In this document: piece by piece, positions 11,179 through 24,700 of the stretch
How positions within the stretch are numbered: the stretch's first letter is position 1
How the letters are laid out: every line of letters starts with the position of its first letter
Source of the DNA: Trichuris trichiura
Taxonomy: Eukaryota > Nematoda > Enoplea > Trichinellida > Trichuridae
Assembly (NCBI GenBank): GCA_037903355.1
Contig: JBAJFE010000029.1
Coordinates: 1,240,001 to 1,304,000 of the forward strand
Direction: 5' to 3'
Length of the DNA: 64,000 nucleotides
Translations under genes and position numbers: made by a program
The notes under the pieces: generated by a model
What the model saw: only the letters and a program-made list of their open reading frames with translations
What the model was told of the DNA's origin: nothing
Database searches by the model: none

Positions 11179-14100
11179 TTGCTAAATGATCAAAGGTAGA
11201 CGGACAACGGTGTCTACCGAAAGGGCGAATAAGAAGTGAGATTTGATTCTTATAAAATGGCCAAGCAGTATCGTTTAACACAGCTGGACGGTGCAAACAC
11301 TGAACTGCCGCTGGTGATCAACAAAAAAAGAAAAGCAGGCGACCGGTCTGGTTCTCTTTTCAATTTTCAAGCAGAAGAGTAGCCAAATCACTGAAATGTG
11401 TCAACGATGAAAAGCAACGGGCTAAAATTTAACTTACGGATGAAGCTGGGGTACGTTATACACAGCAGTTACCGTCGCTTGATTGCCAATGTATCACATA
11501 CCGCAGCAGAAAACAGTTGCTCCTGAATAAGATCCGCTGAAAAGCAAACAATAGATTGGAGGAAACATGCAGGCAGCTGTTGCGCTAGCTGCATCCCGAA
11601 AGTGATTCAGCCCCTTTTTGACGGGCTACTCGTGCAAGCACTTCGTCAATCCACTATGGATCGGACGTCATAGAACAGAGGCGTGTTAGTAGTCAGGTAG
11701 AGTAGGAGACACAATTTAAAACAATGAAAGAGGTAGCAGCCATGAACAACGACAGAAGCTCCGAAATCTGCCAAACTGCCTTTGCGCGTGTTCCGTTTAG
11801 TGCCAAACGAACTATTGGGCTTTTGGGCGCAGCTGTTGCGCTGCCGCGGAAGAAGCGCTAATCAAACAGCCATTAGTTGGGTAGAGAGCAGTCGCAGACG
11901 TAGTGGGAGAAGATGCACATGCCGCACTACTACTCGTCCAATAGCTCCAACTGGTGTTCCTCTTCATCAGCCAAAGCGAACTAAGATTCTGCCCAACATC
12001 AGATAGCTTCGCCAGACGTCGCACTGCAGCAGCGACAGAAACTTACGGTGAACCCCTGTTCGCGCTACACTTACATGCGCCTGTGACCTTCTTAATCCTT
12101 AGTTCTTAAAGCCAGTTGCTCATTCTCTGTCCAACAGATTGAGAATAAACTTTGCCAACTACTATTAATGCTCGCAGACGCCTACTATCCATCAAAGGAG
12201 AAATGGGCAGTTAAATTCCATCATCTTTCTATCGCGCACGACGTTATACAGCACTATGAGCTGAAACCTTTTAATCGGACCTGAGAGATTTGCGCACGTT
12301 TTTTTCCAGAGATGACTAAACGCAAATAACATGTTCAAACCTGAGCAAAAAAGGAAAAAAATTATGTGCCAGTATATTACTGTTGCCTTTGTGAACGCAT
12401 TTGACCGTTGTTAAACTTCATACTTTCCACATAGAGCAATAATATTACCAAGCAAGCAATTTATTTTACCAAATAGAATAAGCAAGCATTACTCTCTCTT
12501 ATACGCACTTCCGTTTCCATCTTTTAAGCTTTAGCAAGCGTCAGCTGTCATGAGCACTATGACTTAAGTTACACAGCATCCCTCACTATTGCTGCAGAAG
12601 TTGCAAAGCGACTAATCGAAGTAGACATTTCTCCAAGCGACTAGAGGCTTTAACCTACAATGAAGCATAAACAAGAGTACTGATTTGTGAACAAGTTCCC
12701 ATGGAACAACAGATCTATACGTCATATACAGTTATGAATTTTGAGCGACAAATGAAAATGGTCACGGGTAACTATGCGATCGATAATTGAAAATAATGAC
12801 ATTCAAATTTTTTAAATGCCTTTCCTTGTTGTTGACGTTCCATCTTATTGCTCCTACTTGTCCAGACGAAAACAAACAGTAAAGCTCATCAGTGGAGCAA
12901 CTCCGCAAAATGAGGCGTACGCTAGTTTCTCTTGGCAGCGCACACGCTGAACAGCGCAGCAAGTTACGTGGTTACCCTGCCTGTGAGCTTTTCAGCAATG
13001 GTACAGGCCAAAGAACATGAAAGTTTAAGTATTAGTTAAAGAAAACTGAAGAGCTCGGGAGCAGCTGATCTCGGTGCCGGCCAAGAAAGGTTCTTAGTTT
13101 CGTTTCCATACGCTGAAGCTGGCCCAAGGATGGGACTGAAAGCTCTGCAAAAACATCTTTTGTGCTGGAAAACGGGAACTCTGTAACCAAGAGAAAAACT
13201 AGTTAAACAGAAAGCACAACGCAACATTCTCATGAGGCTTCATATACTTCCTTTAGCAAAACTCCCATCTTTAAACGTAAACCGCGCTGCAAAGAGAGGT
13301 ATGGCAGTTGAAAGCATAAGCACATTTTGACGTGCAAATTAGTAGTTCTGAAGAATTACTTCCATTTCTTCAGTGACAACTTGGTGCACGCTTAAAATGA
13401 ATAGACAATTAGGAAATTCAAAGTGGTCAGTAATGACACTTCAAAAGAAAGGTACCATTCACAGACGACACTCACCGTCATTGGCAGTGAAGTCCTCTAT
13501 CCTTCTAACTTTCTTCAGCTTAACCTTTCTCTATACAGGAACACTCTATGTTTGCATTCAATTATAGTTAAATCATGAAGACGAAGAATTTAAATCCAGA
13601 ACTGGTATAGCTTAACGTGACGGGAAGATTATAATCATAATAGCAGAAATTGAATTGCATTTTACTTTTAAAATGAACTTGTGAAGAACGATTGCCATTT
13701 CTACCCACTTTCTCTTCGTTTCATTTGGTAACGAAAGGGGAGAATCATTTGGAAAGAACAGGATTACTAAAAGACGCATACACCGGTTGTTAAAGTTGCA
13801 CAACGGACAGCTAAAAAGTACTTAATAGGACAGCGTTGTTGTCAAATGGGTGAACAGTTTTAAGTGTGTTCTTAGGTGGAATAAAAAGTTCCAAAGTTTG
13901 CACGTGGTAGGCCAGGTGGTCATAGTTACGCGCTGTAATGACATTGGGGAAATAAGTTTTAGCATGACTGTTAAGGTAATGTGATTTAAAAATTCAACTT
14001 ATATTTACAAGACGGTATAATACGGCTAAACGGTGCGACGCCGTTTCTACAATCAATTGTTTGAGTAAGCGGTTAATGCTTTAATCAATATCCAATGGAT

Positions 14101-15759
14101 AGCTGCAGAGCAAAACTTGCACGCGATTTATTTAGAGGACTGGTGCACTCTCAAATTATGGACTCGTTGGAAAAGGAAAGCAACTGACGTGGAAGTGGTC
14201 AGCGCTCATCGAAAGGTGACGCAAAATGCGAATAGTGAAAACAATTAGCAATCATTACAACAGGCGAACAATTTACGCCCTTGGACTGCAATCGAACAGC
14301 AGCGCGACCCATTGCACAGTGCATTGCCTTTACTTCCCCTTTCAAAATAATGGATGCCTGAGCAATAATGTTCTGAACAAAAAATGTTTTCGAACGAATG
14401 AAACCGTAACACTTCATGTTGCAAAACAGTACTAGTTCGTTTCAACAACCTGCAAAAGAGTACAGCAAGGGCAGGGCATCACATCCCAATGCTATTGTAA
14501 GCAAACACGATAAATTCGGTTTCATGCTTCGCAAAGATAATGGGGCACCGCGGGTTTGAATCACCTTTTAAAAACAGAAGCATTATCTTGAGCAGAGAAG
14601 TCAAGTATTTGAAACTAGAAGACACCTACCATTTGGTACGCCGGCTGAAATTCGTTTCATTAAGTAGGGAGGAAACGCGAAATTCATTATGTACATATTA
14701 GCTTAACGGTTAGGCATAAAAGTCTTCGGCAGAACTGACCAACTATCATTAATGGGAAATAAAATTTAAAACAACTCTTAACGTCAGATTCTGTTTTACA
14801 AATATGCAAAGTTAAACGCTTGAATAAAGAAATGACGATGCAAAAAAAGAGCAACGTTTTTTGACAACTTCGAAACAGCATGACACGTTTCAGTGTCAAT
14901 TTGAACCTATTTAAAAGCAGATATTAATAAAGGCGATTGATAATGCACCTTTGCCATAACAACATAACGCCATTCGAAGGGCTATACAACGTAAATTTCA
15001 AAAACTGTTTTTGCATGAACAGCGCGCTGCAGCAAGAATATTGTAGCAACAATTCGAAATGGAGTGATTATTCATGATCTTATCAGAGTAAATATCCGTT
15101 CGCATAGGGTAGATCACAGATACTAATGAAGAACCGCTGAGTCATGTTTTCAAAAAGCGATACACGTCGCACTACTTGGCGTAACTGCCTCATGTCAATC
15201 AATCGAACAATGAAATGCGTGTTGAATGGATGACAGACTGAGTCGTTACCACCTAAACGAAAGTGTCTGCCGCAACGGATGGCCTACTAAAGAAGAATGT
15301 CTCGTCATGACCATTCCATTTGCCGCTTTTGTGTAAAGAGATAGCTTTTCCATTATGAAGAGAATTTATTCTGACTTTAGCGTGCAAAGACGTTGCAGCA
15401 TGACAATTCCACCACTGACGAATGCAGAGAGAGCAAAATAAATTAATGCCTCGTCATTAACGCTAGACAATTGCACACGTGCAAGAGAACTAAAAACGCC
15501 AACATTACTAGAGAATAGAGCCCCAATACATAAATTACAGTCTGCCATACTAAAAAATAGTTCTGATAACTTGATACAATAATGCAATCGAAGGAAACAT
15601 ACCATTACTATCATGCACAAATGCCGAACTTTATCTACGTAACGATATTTATTGGTGGAACAAACACAAGAGACTAAAAGAGGGCATTGCAATAAATCGG
15701 ATTTAACAAATGATTTTCGTTTCGGCATAACACCAGTAAATCATAGCAAGTATACAAAC
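11179..15759. other. Region upstream of integrin and downstream of the PACT gene
   Basis: It must hold the integrin promoter and the 3' UTR of the PACT gene. Short ORFs at 11782-12024 and 13036-13233 overlap on both strands or lack splice context, so I do not call them. No tRNA, repeat or mobile element was recognised. Confidence 0.5.
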
Positions 15760-18700
15760 TTAACAGACCTCTCCGAGGTGTTCACTCAAAGTTGCACGGA
15801 GACGATTCAAAAACAAAATACTAATAACAACAGATTTGAAACGCTTGAGAGAATTTGCACTTTTGACAGGCACTTTGTAGGCACCATTTAACCATAAGAA
15901 AGCTTTCAACTGCCGCTCCGTTTCTTCAAACTGAGCCAATCGACGCAGCAGGTACTGCTTTTGGTCAGCTAAGGATGAACAAACACGTTCCATCCGATTG
16001 AGGCGCTCCTAAAAGCACACATACGTAAAAAATATTATTGTTAATGAATTCAAAGAAGGACAAAAGAAACTTTAGGTAACTTAAAAATACCGTTAAATTT
16101 ACATTTAGAATTAGCGTACAGAATTAAGATAACGAAAATACAATAACGCCGAAACTGCGGATCAATTTTAAAGAATATGCGATAACAAAAACCGAACAGA
16201 GCTTTAGTTACTCCTGCACTGCCAATGAACTTAACACAAAATTATTCGATAATATTTCTTTGAACGGCAGTTAAGGCGAGCAAGCTGGTGAATCAAAGTA
16301 CTTCGAGGGACTATTGATATAATTGAAACGCGCAACGTTTTCCTAACGAGTCCAAGGGTTTTCATCGGCTTTTTCGTGGATACAGCCAGCTCTATACAGA
16401 CTGAATGGGACTGATGTCTTAACCTATCCTTTGCGTTGCAGTGTATATTTATATTAAAGCAGTTCACTTGTTAACACTAGATCCAACAACCAACAACGAA
16501 CTGTGACCGGCGGAGCAGTAATGGTTAAGCTAGTACAGAAAATCACGGTGCAAGACAAAAGAGAACCTGCATTTTTTTCTCAATCAAATAACCCCGGTTG
16601 GCTGACTTTACTTTTAATTTTTGCCATTGCGCCTTATCAGCCAAGCTAACATAATAAGCGATAACAGAAAGAGACGTTTTTTCCAAGGTCCATTAACTCC
16701 CAGAATCTTTCCGCTAACTCAACTTCAAGTGAATTGTAGCACTTCAAGTCAGCCAGCAATTTATCTTATTCGTCGCTATTCTTGTATTCATTTCTGCACG
16801 TGGAAAGTCCCAAATTTTAATTTCTCAATTTGTTAAATTATGTTTGAATCTTGTAAACACTGAGTTGCTCCTACATTAGGGAAGGGAGTGTTTTAAGTCT
16901 AAAAGTCTTGGTGCTCAAGACTGTGATAGGTGCGTACAACAATGCCAGGCGGTTCCGGCAAGAGACACAGCATAGTTATTATTGTACAGACTAAACCGTT
17001 TTAATTTATCCGAGACCTCACAAAGCTCTTGTGATACTTCTGATTCTGTCAGAATAGAAGATCAGAAGAACACAGAAGCTTCGTGACCTTTTGATAAATT
17101 AAAACAGGCTTCATCTGTAGGACAAAAACTACGAAACCCAGCTGTAAAAAAATTGTATTTTCAATGACACTGCAGTGGAAACAATAGCTTTATGTGCTCA
17201 ACACCGCAGAACAGGTTCTAAACGTTCCCGCGACAGACATACACGCGACGCCGTGTCCAGATTTCCCACTTTCGTCGAAAGATACTTTACTCCAGCGAAG
17301 CGAAGCTGCCTCTTATATCTGGCGCAAAAAGAAGTTCAAGTATGCAAATCTTTAACAATCACACATACTGTCGTTAAATTGTAATAGTAAATATTAAATT
17401 CGTAATTTACAAGTATATTAAAAGAATGAACATTGTAATTTAGTTTAGCTAAAGTTATGTAACTGTTGAAAATATCATAAAGTTTACCTGTGCTGAGAAG
17501 GCGCAATGATGGCAAGCTTGAACGAACGAAAGTCCTTCTGACGAAAAATTGCTGAAATAAATCCATTGGAATTAGCAATTAAGGCGTAAAAAGGCACTAT
17601 GATTAAGCTGACGCAATGTTAAACTGCAACGCAAAGGCAGTAACAACAGGAGCAATAGGGGAATAGTGGTTATGAGCGGCGATTATCCTGTATCAAAAAA
17701 ATTGTGGGCTACCGGTACTGCTCGGCTATTTCGGTGGCATTCGTAGGCGTGCAAAAAGCGTCTTACTGACACAAAAAAGAAACGGAGCACTCATGAAGAG
17801 TGCTTGCGAATGGAAATAGTCTCTGATTTTTAAAATGATTCACATCGGGACAAGCATCCTACTTACCGAACGGGCGATAGGCCATTGCAGACATGTTCGC
17901 TTGTCAAGCAGTCCCAATGTAAAGAACCAGCAGCTGGGCGGTGGTGCCAATCGGTCAGAACGTCTGTGCTCTGATGACGGAGGTTCTGCACTTCAGAAAA
18001 CAAAGTGTCACGTTCTTTTTGAACTTTGTGATTAATTAATACTTCTGCATTGTAACTTTCGTTCAGAGCCTACAAGAAATAGACAACTTGATCTGTCCTG
18101 CAAGCCAGTAAAAAAGTACCTAATAACCAGTATTATCAATACTCATCACGTTGACTACTATTATCAATAGAATTGAATACGTCAAATAAAATAGCTACAT
18201 TGTCTGTCAGCCAGTTATACTTACACTGATGACACGTATTGCCTCTTTATGCAACAAATCATAACGTTTCATAGAAGCTTCGGTTTGGCGGCTTAGCTTG
18301 CTATACTCTTCAGTAGCTTGGCAACACTTTGCTCGGCATTCTAATAATTCTTGGACTAGCATGTCCATTTTTAGTTGCAATTCCGCCACGCTGTTTCGCT
18401 CATTAGCCAATAACATGTTAAGATGGACATTATTGTCTCTTACGCCTTTAAGTTCACTGTCGTAGCGAGACTGATCCCGTAATCGACTTTCATTTGCAGC
18501 TGCTAATTTATTCATCAAACGGTTGTTGAAATCACGAAGTTGTTGAATTTCGCCTGGAAACGATTATTTCTGCTCATTGCTAGCAAAAAGAAATGTGACA
18601 AACTTTTTAACATTTTCAGGCGCCAATTGAGTTTTGCTTGCTTTTTTGACTGTGTCGGGCTGCACATCAGGTTCTAAATTCAAATTTTTTACAGACGAAT

Positions 18701-21700
18701 AATCATCTGTCGCCAGGTGTTAACTTACTGCCGATGAGTCAACTTCATCACTTGTTGATCCTTCCGAAAGGTCATTTGGACAAGGATCGCAAGCGCTTGG
18801 TAAATTTGACGGAGCAATGTTATCAACTCTTTGATCATTGGACAGGTAACGAGTCGGCAAAAGAAAGCCAGCTGTAGACCAATTTCCCCTGCCCAAACGT
18901 TCCTCAAACTGAGCAGCAGTTAAGTTAGCCCTGAATGTCTCCAAAATAAAGTGACGACCAGCTGTATTGACCACCTTCCATAAGCCACCAGCATCACTAT
19001 CCTCATCTTTCATGTCAAGACGCTCTTGTAAGCAGCCGCGAAGCTGCTCCAATTCTTTTTTATATCTGCAGCAAGTATCATCGTATTGAGCTTGAGCATT
19101 TTCCTAAACGTAACGTATATTTAATTTATAAAAAAAAACTATACAGTTAAATTTACAATGACTATACGCGCAATATTTACGCAGTACTGCTTCTATAGCT
19201 CATCTGCGAAATTAAATTTTAACATGAAAACCAGTGATATCGATTAATAGTTTGGTAGCATTTTAACTCCTAGCACTAACTTATGGGAAAAGGCAAAGGT
19301 GAAGACAAGAGGAATAGTACCAATACGAGAGACTCGCAAAAACAAGTGCCGTCAAATCAACTTCAAAGCATTTTTTGAGAAAGCAACGCAATATGCATAC
19401 ACAAAAGGATGCCAATTAACCGCCACACTTTGTATACATATACAGGTGGCCCTCGTTATCCGCGGTTAATTCGTCCAAAATTTTGAGCGTTTCACCGCGT
19501 TATGTTGAATTCCGCGTTATATAGACTACCCTATGAAAAAGGCTAGATAGCTTATATTCTAGCTGCGTATTTCGTCCTGTCCCCCTGAATTGATTCCGGA
19601 ACGGTTATCGTACTTAGTGATCCTTCGAAGCTTGGTACTACGGAATCTAGCTACGTGATAATGACATCAGTGAGACTGCGCTTGTCCAATCGGGTTAGCC
19701 ATGAGAGTCCAGGCCATTAGATACATTAAAGGATGAAAGTAAGACGCACTTTCTTTAAACGCCTGGGAAACGCCTTGCTTTAATGAGCTAAGCGGATGTA
19801 CTGGTGCGCGGAATGGTTACAGAGCAGGGAAAATATAAGACACACAGGCGCACTTAAGCAGAAATAGTGAACATCGCGCAGAACGCATTCACACAGAGCA
19901 AAACGTCTACGGCGGAAACGTTTGGGGCATCATGAATCAATTTACCCACTTTCTGTAGGTGGGCGCAGATCTCCTAAGGAACGCCCAGTCTTCAAGTTTC
20001 TTGAACTTGTTGGTAGCACAGCTTCTCGCCTTAAAATGTTAGTATTCCCAGCTGCTGGAGTTTTTTTGAAAACATTGTTATAGGGAGCTGTATCTGCCTT
20101 TTCTTTGCTTCATCGAATAAATCTTGTAGCGGCTTCAACGAAGCCTTTATTCCTCGTATAACCATGATGCCCTGTTCCATGGATGGATCGTATCCAGCAA
20201 TCATATCCTTCAGGACCTGCGCTTGCCGGAAAATAGCCAGCGATGCGCATGTTTTCGTGAAAAGAAGACGTCACTATTTCACGCCGGACGAACCGCGTTG
20301 TATAGAATCCGCGGATAACGAGGGCCGCCTGTACAAGCAAGGTAGCGTCTGACGATCACATAGACAAAAAGAGTCCCCTGAAGGTAGTTGTTCTCGAGGG
20401 AAAATTGGAACATTAAGAGGCTGCTGCAGAGTTAAGTAAGGGGCCTGGAAGATGTAGACATGCTTTAAAAAAAGAGCGGTACAGAGCTCGTTTAAACGGC
20501 TGAGAAGCGACACAAGGATGCCATGGTATTTACGCAACAGCGGACTAGTTTAACATGAAAACACTTTGCGGCAGCCGTGATAACGACTAAGCTAAACGAA
20601 ATTTTCAGCAGGAAAAGTCGCACGTTAGATCGCTCGCAAAATCTTTCGTTTTATTAGAGCTGGCCAATCGCTTATGCCCACTCCTGAAAATGTATCAGAA
20701 AAAAATACACTGAATCTTTTTGCGCACTGCTATCTGCGGTTTCTAACTGGAATTCACCTAGATAAACTTTGTTCTTTCACCATTCCTGCCTTCTTTTGAA
20801 ACAGACTTGCACTTGACAGCTGGCGGACCGAAAAAGTGGTTAGGGGATTTTACCCTTCAACGCGGATTCACTTGAGCGAAGCGTCTTATATAAGTTCATC
20901 AACAGTTGGATAGTAGTAATTGAATAGCTGCTCAGTAGATGCTTTTGTAGGAGATAACACTAAAAGTTTAATCTTATGAATTCAAAAAAAGAAGGAATTA
21001 AAGCCTAGGAAATATTAGAGAGGACGACTTGGAGGATCAACTGCGAATATTTCCTCTTACTTATTAACGTAGAAATTCCATTTTGGTCTGTGCCACCAAG
21101 ATTCCCATCCGATTCTTTCCACTACCTTCGTCAGAACAAAATTGCACCGCTCCTTTAGCTTTTTCTGCTCCTAACGTTCTGAACTTTACTTAGTAATCGG
21201 TCGTTCATCCGTTACCCGAGCGGTTGTGCCGCTCAATTGCAGATACTACGTCAAGAAAGACGAAACAGGTTGCCGAAAAATCGCCAGTCAATCTTTGCGA
21301 AGTGTAAGAAGCGAAATCGAAATAGTATACTGGCAGCATTTAGAAAATGCAGCATCAGGATTCGTCAGTATGGCATGAAGATATTCTTGGCATGGATATT
21401 CCAAGTTAGGTAGCAGATGTTATTTTAGCTGCGAAAAGAGCACAATTGGTACTTTCGAAAGACAGGATGTCTTTTAACAGGCTCGAATAGTTTCATAATA
21501 GATCTTCAGATTCACGGGTTTGGCCTGTTGGATGTATCTGTAAATAAACTTCAAAATGCCCTACCAACGGATGGATGAGCAAATTGTAAGAGAAAATACA
21601 GAACAATTTGCTCATCCATCCGTTGGTAGGGCACTTTGAAGTTTATTTACAGATACATCCAACAGGCCAAACCCGTGAATCTGAAGATCTACTATGAAAC

Positions 21701-24700
21701 AATTGGTACTAAAGGAAAAACTGGTAGCGCTGGAAGTGAATAAAGGTAACATTTGAAAGAGGCTAGCAAACTTTCTGGCAGATTTATGTCCAGGCTTATG
21801 GAGCGTTTAACAATGTTGCTCATCTGCTTTCCTTCCAAGTAATTAGCTTCAGGAGTGTTCAGCATAGTCACAAATGTCTTTAGGAAAAAGAAACTGGTTG
21901 CAGATAGCCAAGCGAGGCGATTCGCGACTCGGCCTCAAAAAGACGGAGTTAAGCCTGATAAAGGCAAAGCTAAGCATCCTATTAATTATTAGTGTTTGCA
22001 GCTGATTGCTGAGCGAGATTCATGAGCAAACATTAAGTGCTGGAATCACAATGGCCCTTCTCCAATTGCTGCTACTTGAATGCTTCCAAGGCGGGTTTAA
22101 GGCAGCAAGAAGTTCTGCTTTTTGTTTCTGCTGAGTAGGAATAACCGAAGAGCGGCATTAGGTGAAGAGAGCAGCGGAACAGACTAATTGATTGTGGCGA
22201 CGTCAAGGCCAGTCGGCACAAAAAAACTAGTAGGTCGTGAATTAAGAGCTACTCCGGGTTAATTAGCACGTCAGGCTGTCCAGTCGATGTTGGAACTGCC
22301 TGGACGAACAGCATCGGTCAGGCGGCTCTTGCGTCATCTACGTCAAGAGACACTTGCGCAAAAAGGTCCAGACGCTATACCATAATAACAAAATAGGCAA
22401 ACATTGCAAGCTATTTAACCTTTCGCGAACAATATGCTAATATTGCTCGAGTACGAAGGCATATAACATTAATGTCCGACTCACCTTCCACTGGTCAAAC
22501 TGCGAGGACAATTGTTCAAGCGCGATAGTTTTTTCGGCAACAACTTCATTCAAGTTCAGAATAGTAGCACTTAGATTTTCCTGCAACTGGAATTTTCGTT
22601 TCTGCACATATTAATAGACAGCAAGCGCTACCTTTTCTTTCAAGTTTTGGTCAAGAACTTGCTCAAGGTCATGTATCTTCGATTTGTAGCTGTCAATTTC
22701 ATTTTTCATGTTACCTAAACTCTGCTTGAAGATTTCGTTCATAGATTTTTGCCCTTCATACGCTTTCTCAAAGAAAAAACATTCCGCAACTATTAATGCA
22801 CTTTCGCGTCAAAAATTATATAATTTACCTGCACATCCTTCACGGCAACTATGTGAACCTGCATTTGAGATAAGGTAGTTTGCAGTCTCTCAACTTCGTC
22901 TCGTTTATCCTTCAGCCTACGGCGCAGTAGCGCAACGTCGTCGATGTCGTCCTGAATTTCATCAACCAAATGGAAATACTTTCATATAGAACATACATCG
23001 CTGTGATAGTCTTCAGTCAACTGACTAATCAGTTCCGCCTTTTCAAGCAAATCGTTTTTGCAAACTTGTAGTTCTTTTTTCAAGTCTTTCTCCTAATAGC
23101 AAAAACCAAACAAAACGTTACATATATAAAACAAGAATTTTAATTATTATTTTCAAAGCGTCACTACCGTGCACAGTCGAGTGGAATTCAGATGCCAGTT
23201 TAAAATTATTTTAAGTCACGTTTTCCTGCACCAGCTAAAAATGGTGGACACTGGATTTGATTAAAACAGAATAAAGCGAATTAGAGAATGCAAATGATGA
23301 ACAGATAGCAACTACTAGGAAGGGGTTCGCAGTGTTTTGCGAAACGTCATCGTAAACAGTTAAAAGCTAGATATTTGAAACGACAATAAATACCCGAAGA
23401 TAAAACTACAGGGAATAGCGTCTGCGCAATCTTCCGACGATAGGTTTAGGCCTAACTTGAAAACTTCGGAAAAAATTTTTGTTTGCTTGTTACAACATAT
23501 TGCGTAACAAAAACTCGCAAACTACAACCCTACTGTCCCATGCCAAGAGGTTACATCTTCAAAACTCTTGTAAGACTATCTTTTATTTACGAGACGAAGC
23601 TTCCGGGATGAACCGTTTCCAGTCATAAACGCCGGATAAAAATGTAAACAGCGGGTGGTCTTAGTTAGGAGAGCGTTTTAAAGTGAGCAAGCGACTTTCA
23701 GTTAAGAATTACGCTAAGATAGAATGATTCTCGAAATGTGATGAGAACTCCTTTTCTCAAATCGCATCGTTCTTAATTTAAACTCACAATCCTTTAAAGT
23801 ATCTCGTTTTATTAGAAAAAAGACTATATCGTCTTTACGTTTAATTCTAGCACTTACGACGGGGCATGGTTAATCCCAATACTTCCGCCTTACAAGCTGT
23901 GCATAACCGAAGTACGAAATGTTCAGCCCGTGAAAAAGTTTATTAAGCGAACCCTTCGGGAAGCCGTTGGTCCCGTCTTCAGGTCAAGCGTAGCTTTACA
24001 AGTAAAAGATAATCATTTATGACTTCTTGTTCTACACAGCGTTCCGGGAACACTATGTCGACACTTATAATTTTACGGTTACATTGGTTCATTCCCCATG
24101 CTGCCCAATGAAAATGACCTTGAGCAGTGACCCTGCACGCTTATGCTTATTACCTGCAATTTCCATTCCTTTTCTTTTAATTTCAAGGAGTTCAGCTCAG
24201 CAATTAATTGCGGTTGTCCTTCTTCTGCATCGTGGCCATTCTGCAGCTTCATTTCGTCTAAGTTGGATTCCAAATGTGATCTTTCAATCATCAAAGCATG
24301 AACCTGCTGACTGAGCAAAGATTTTTCGCAGTGCAACTCCTGAAAAAATCACATATCACCTGCACGTAGAGAAGCCAAAAACGAAAAGCCAATAAATACA
24401 TCATTTCTTTGCCCAAGCTTCCATTTTTCCGTCCTTAAATCATTGATAGTCGCTCGTAAATTGCTTTCAGTTGAGGCTGCTTCATCCGCTCTAGCCATTA
24501 ATGACGCTCTTTCTTCCTTCAGCGCTTCCATTTCGCTAGAAATTGCATCAACAGTCCATTGCAGTTGCGCTATTTTCTGAACATAACTGCAATGGTAAAC
24601 TTTTACGAACAAGGTGAAAAGAGTACGTTGTTAAGCTTTTCCTCTGACGCTCTCGCTAAAGCGAGATCTTCCTTCAACGTTTCAAATGAAGTTGTAAACG

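Noticed and set aside
11782..12024. Overlapping ORFs on both strands, GC-rich
   Set aside because: Mirror-like open frames from base composition; neither resembles a protein or has splice support.
14540..14570. GCGGGTTTGAATCACC, resembling a tRNA T-arm
   Set aside because: No matching acceptor, D-arm or anticodon arm upstream.
15366..15728. 120-residue ORF on the minus strand just past the PACT gene stop
   Set aside because: It starts 32 nt after the stop, has no family match or splice signal, and is best read as 3' UTR.
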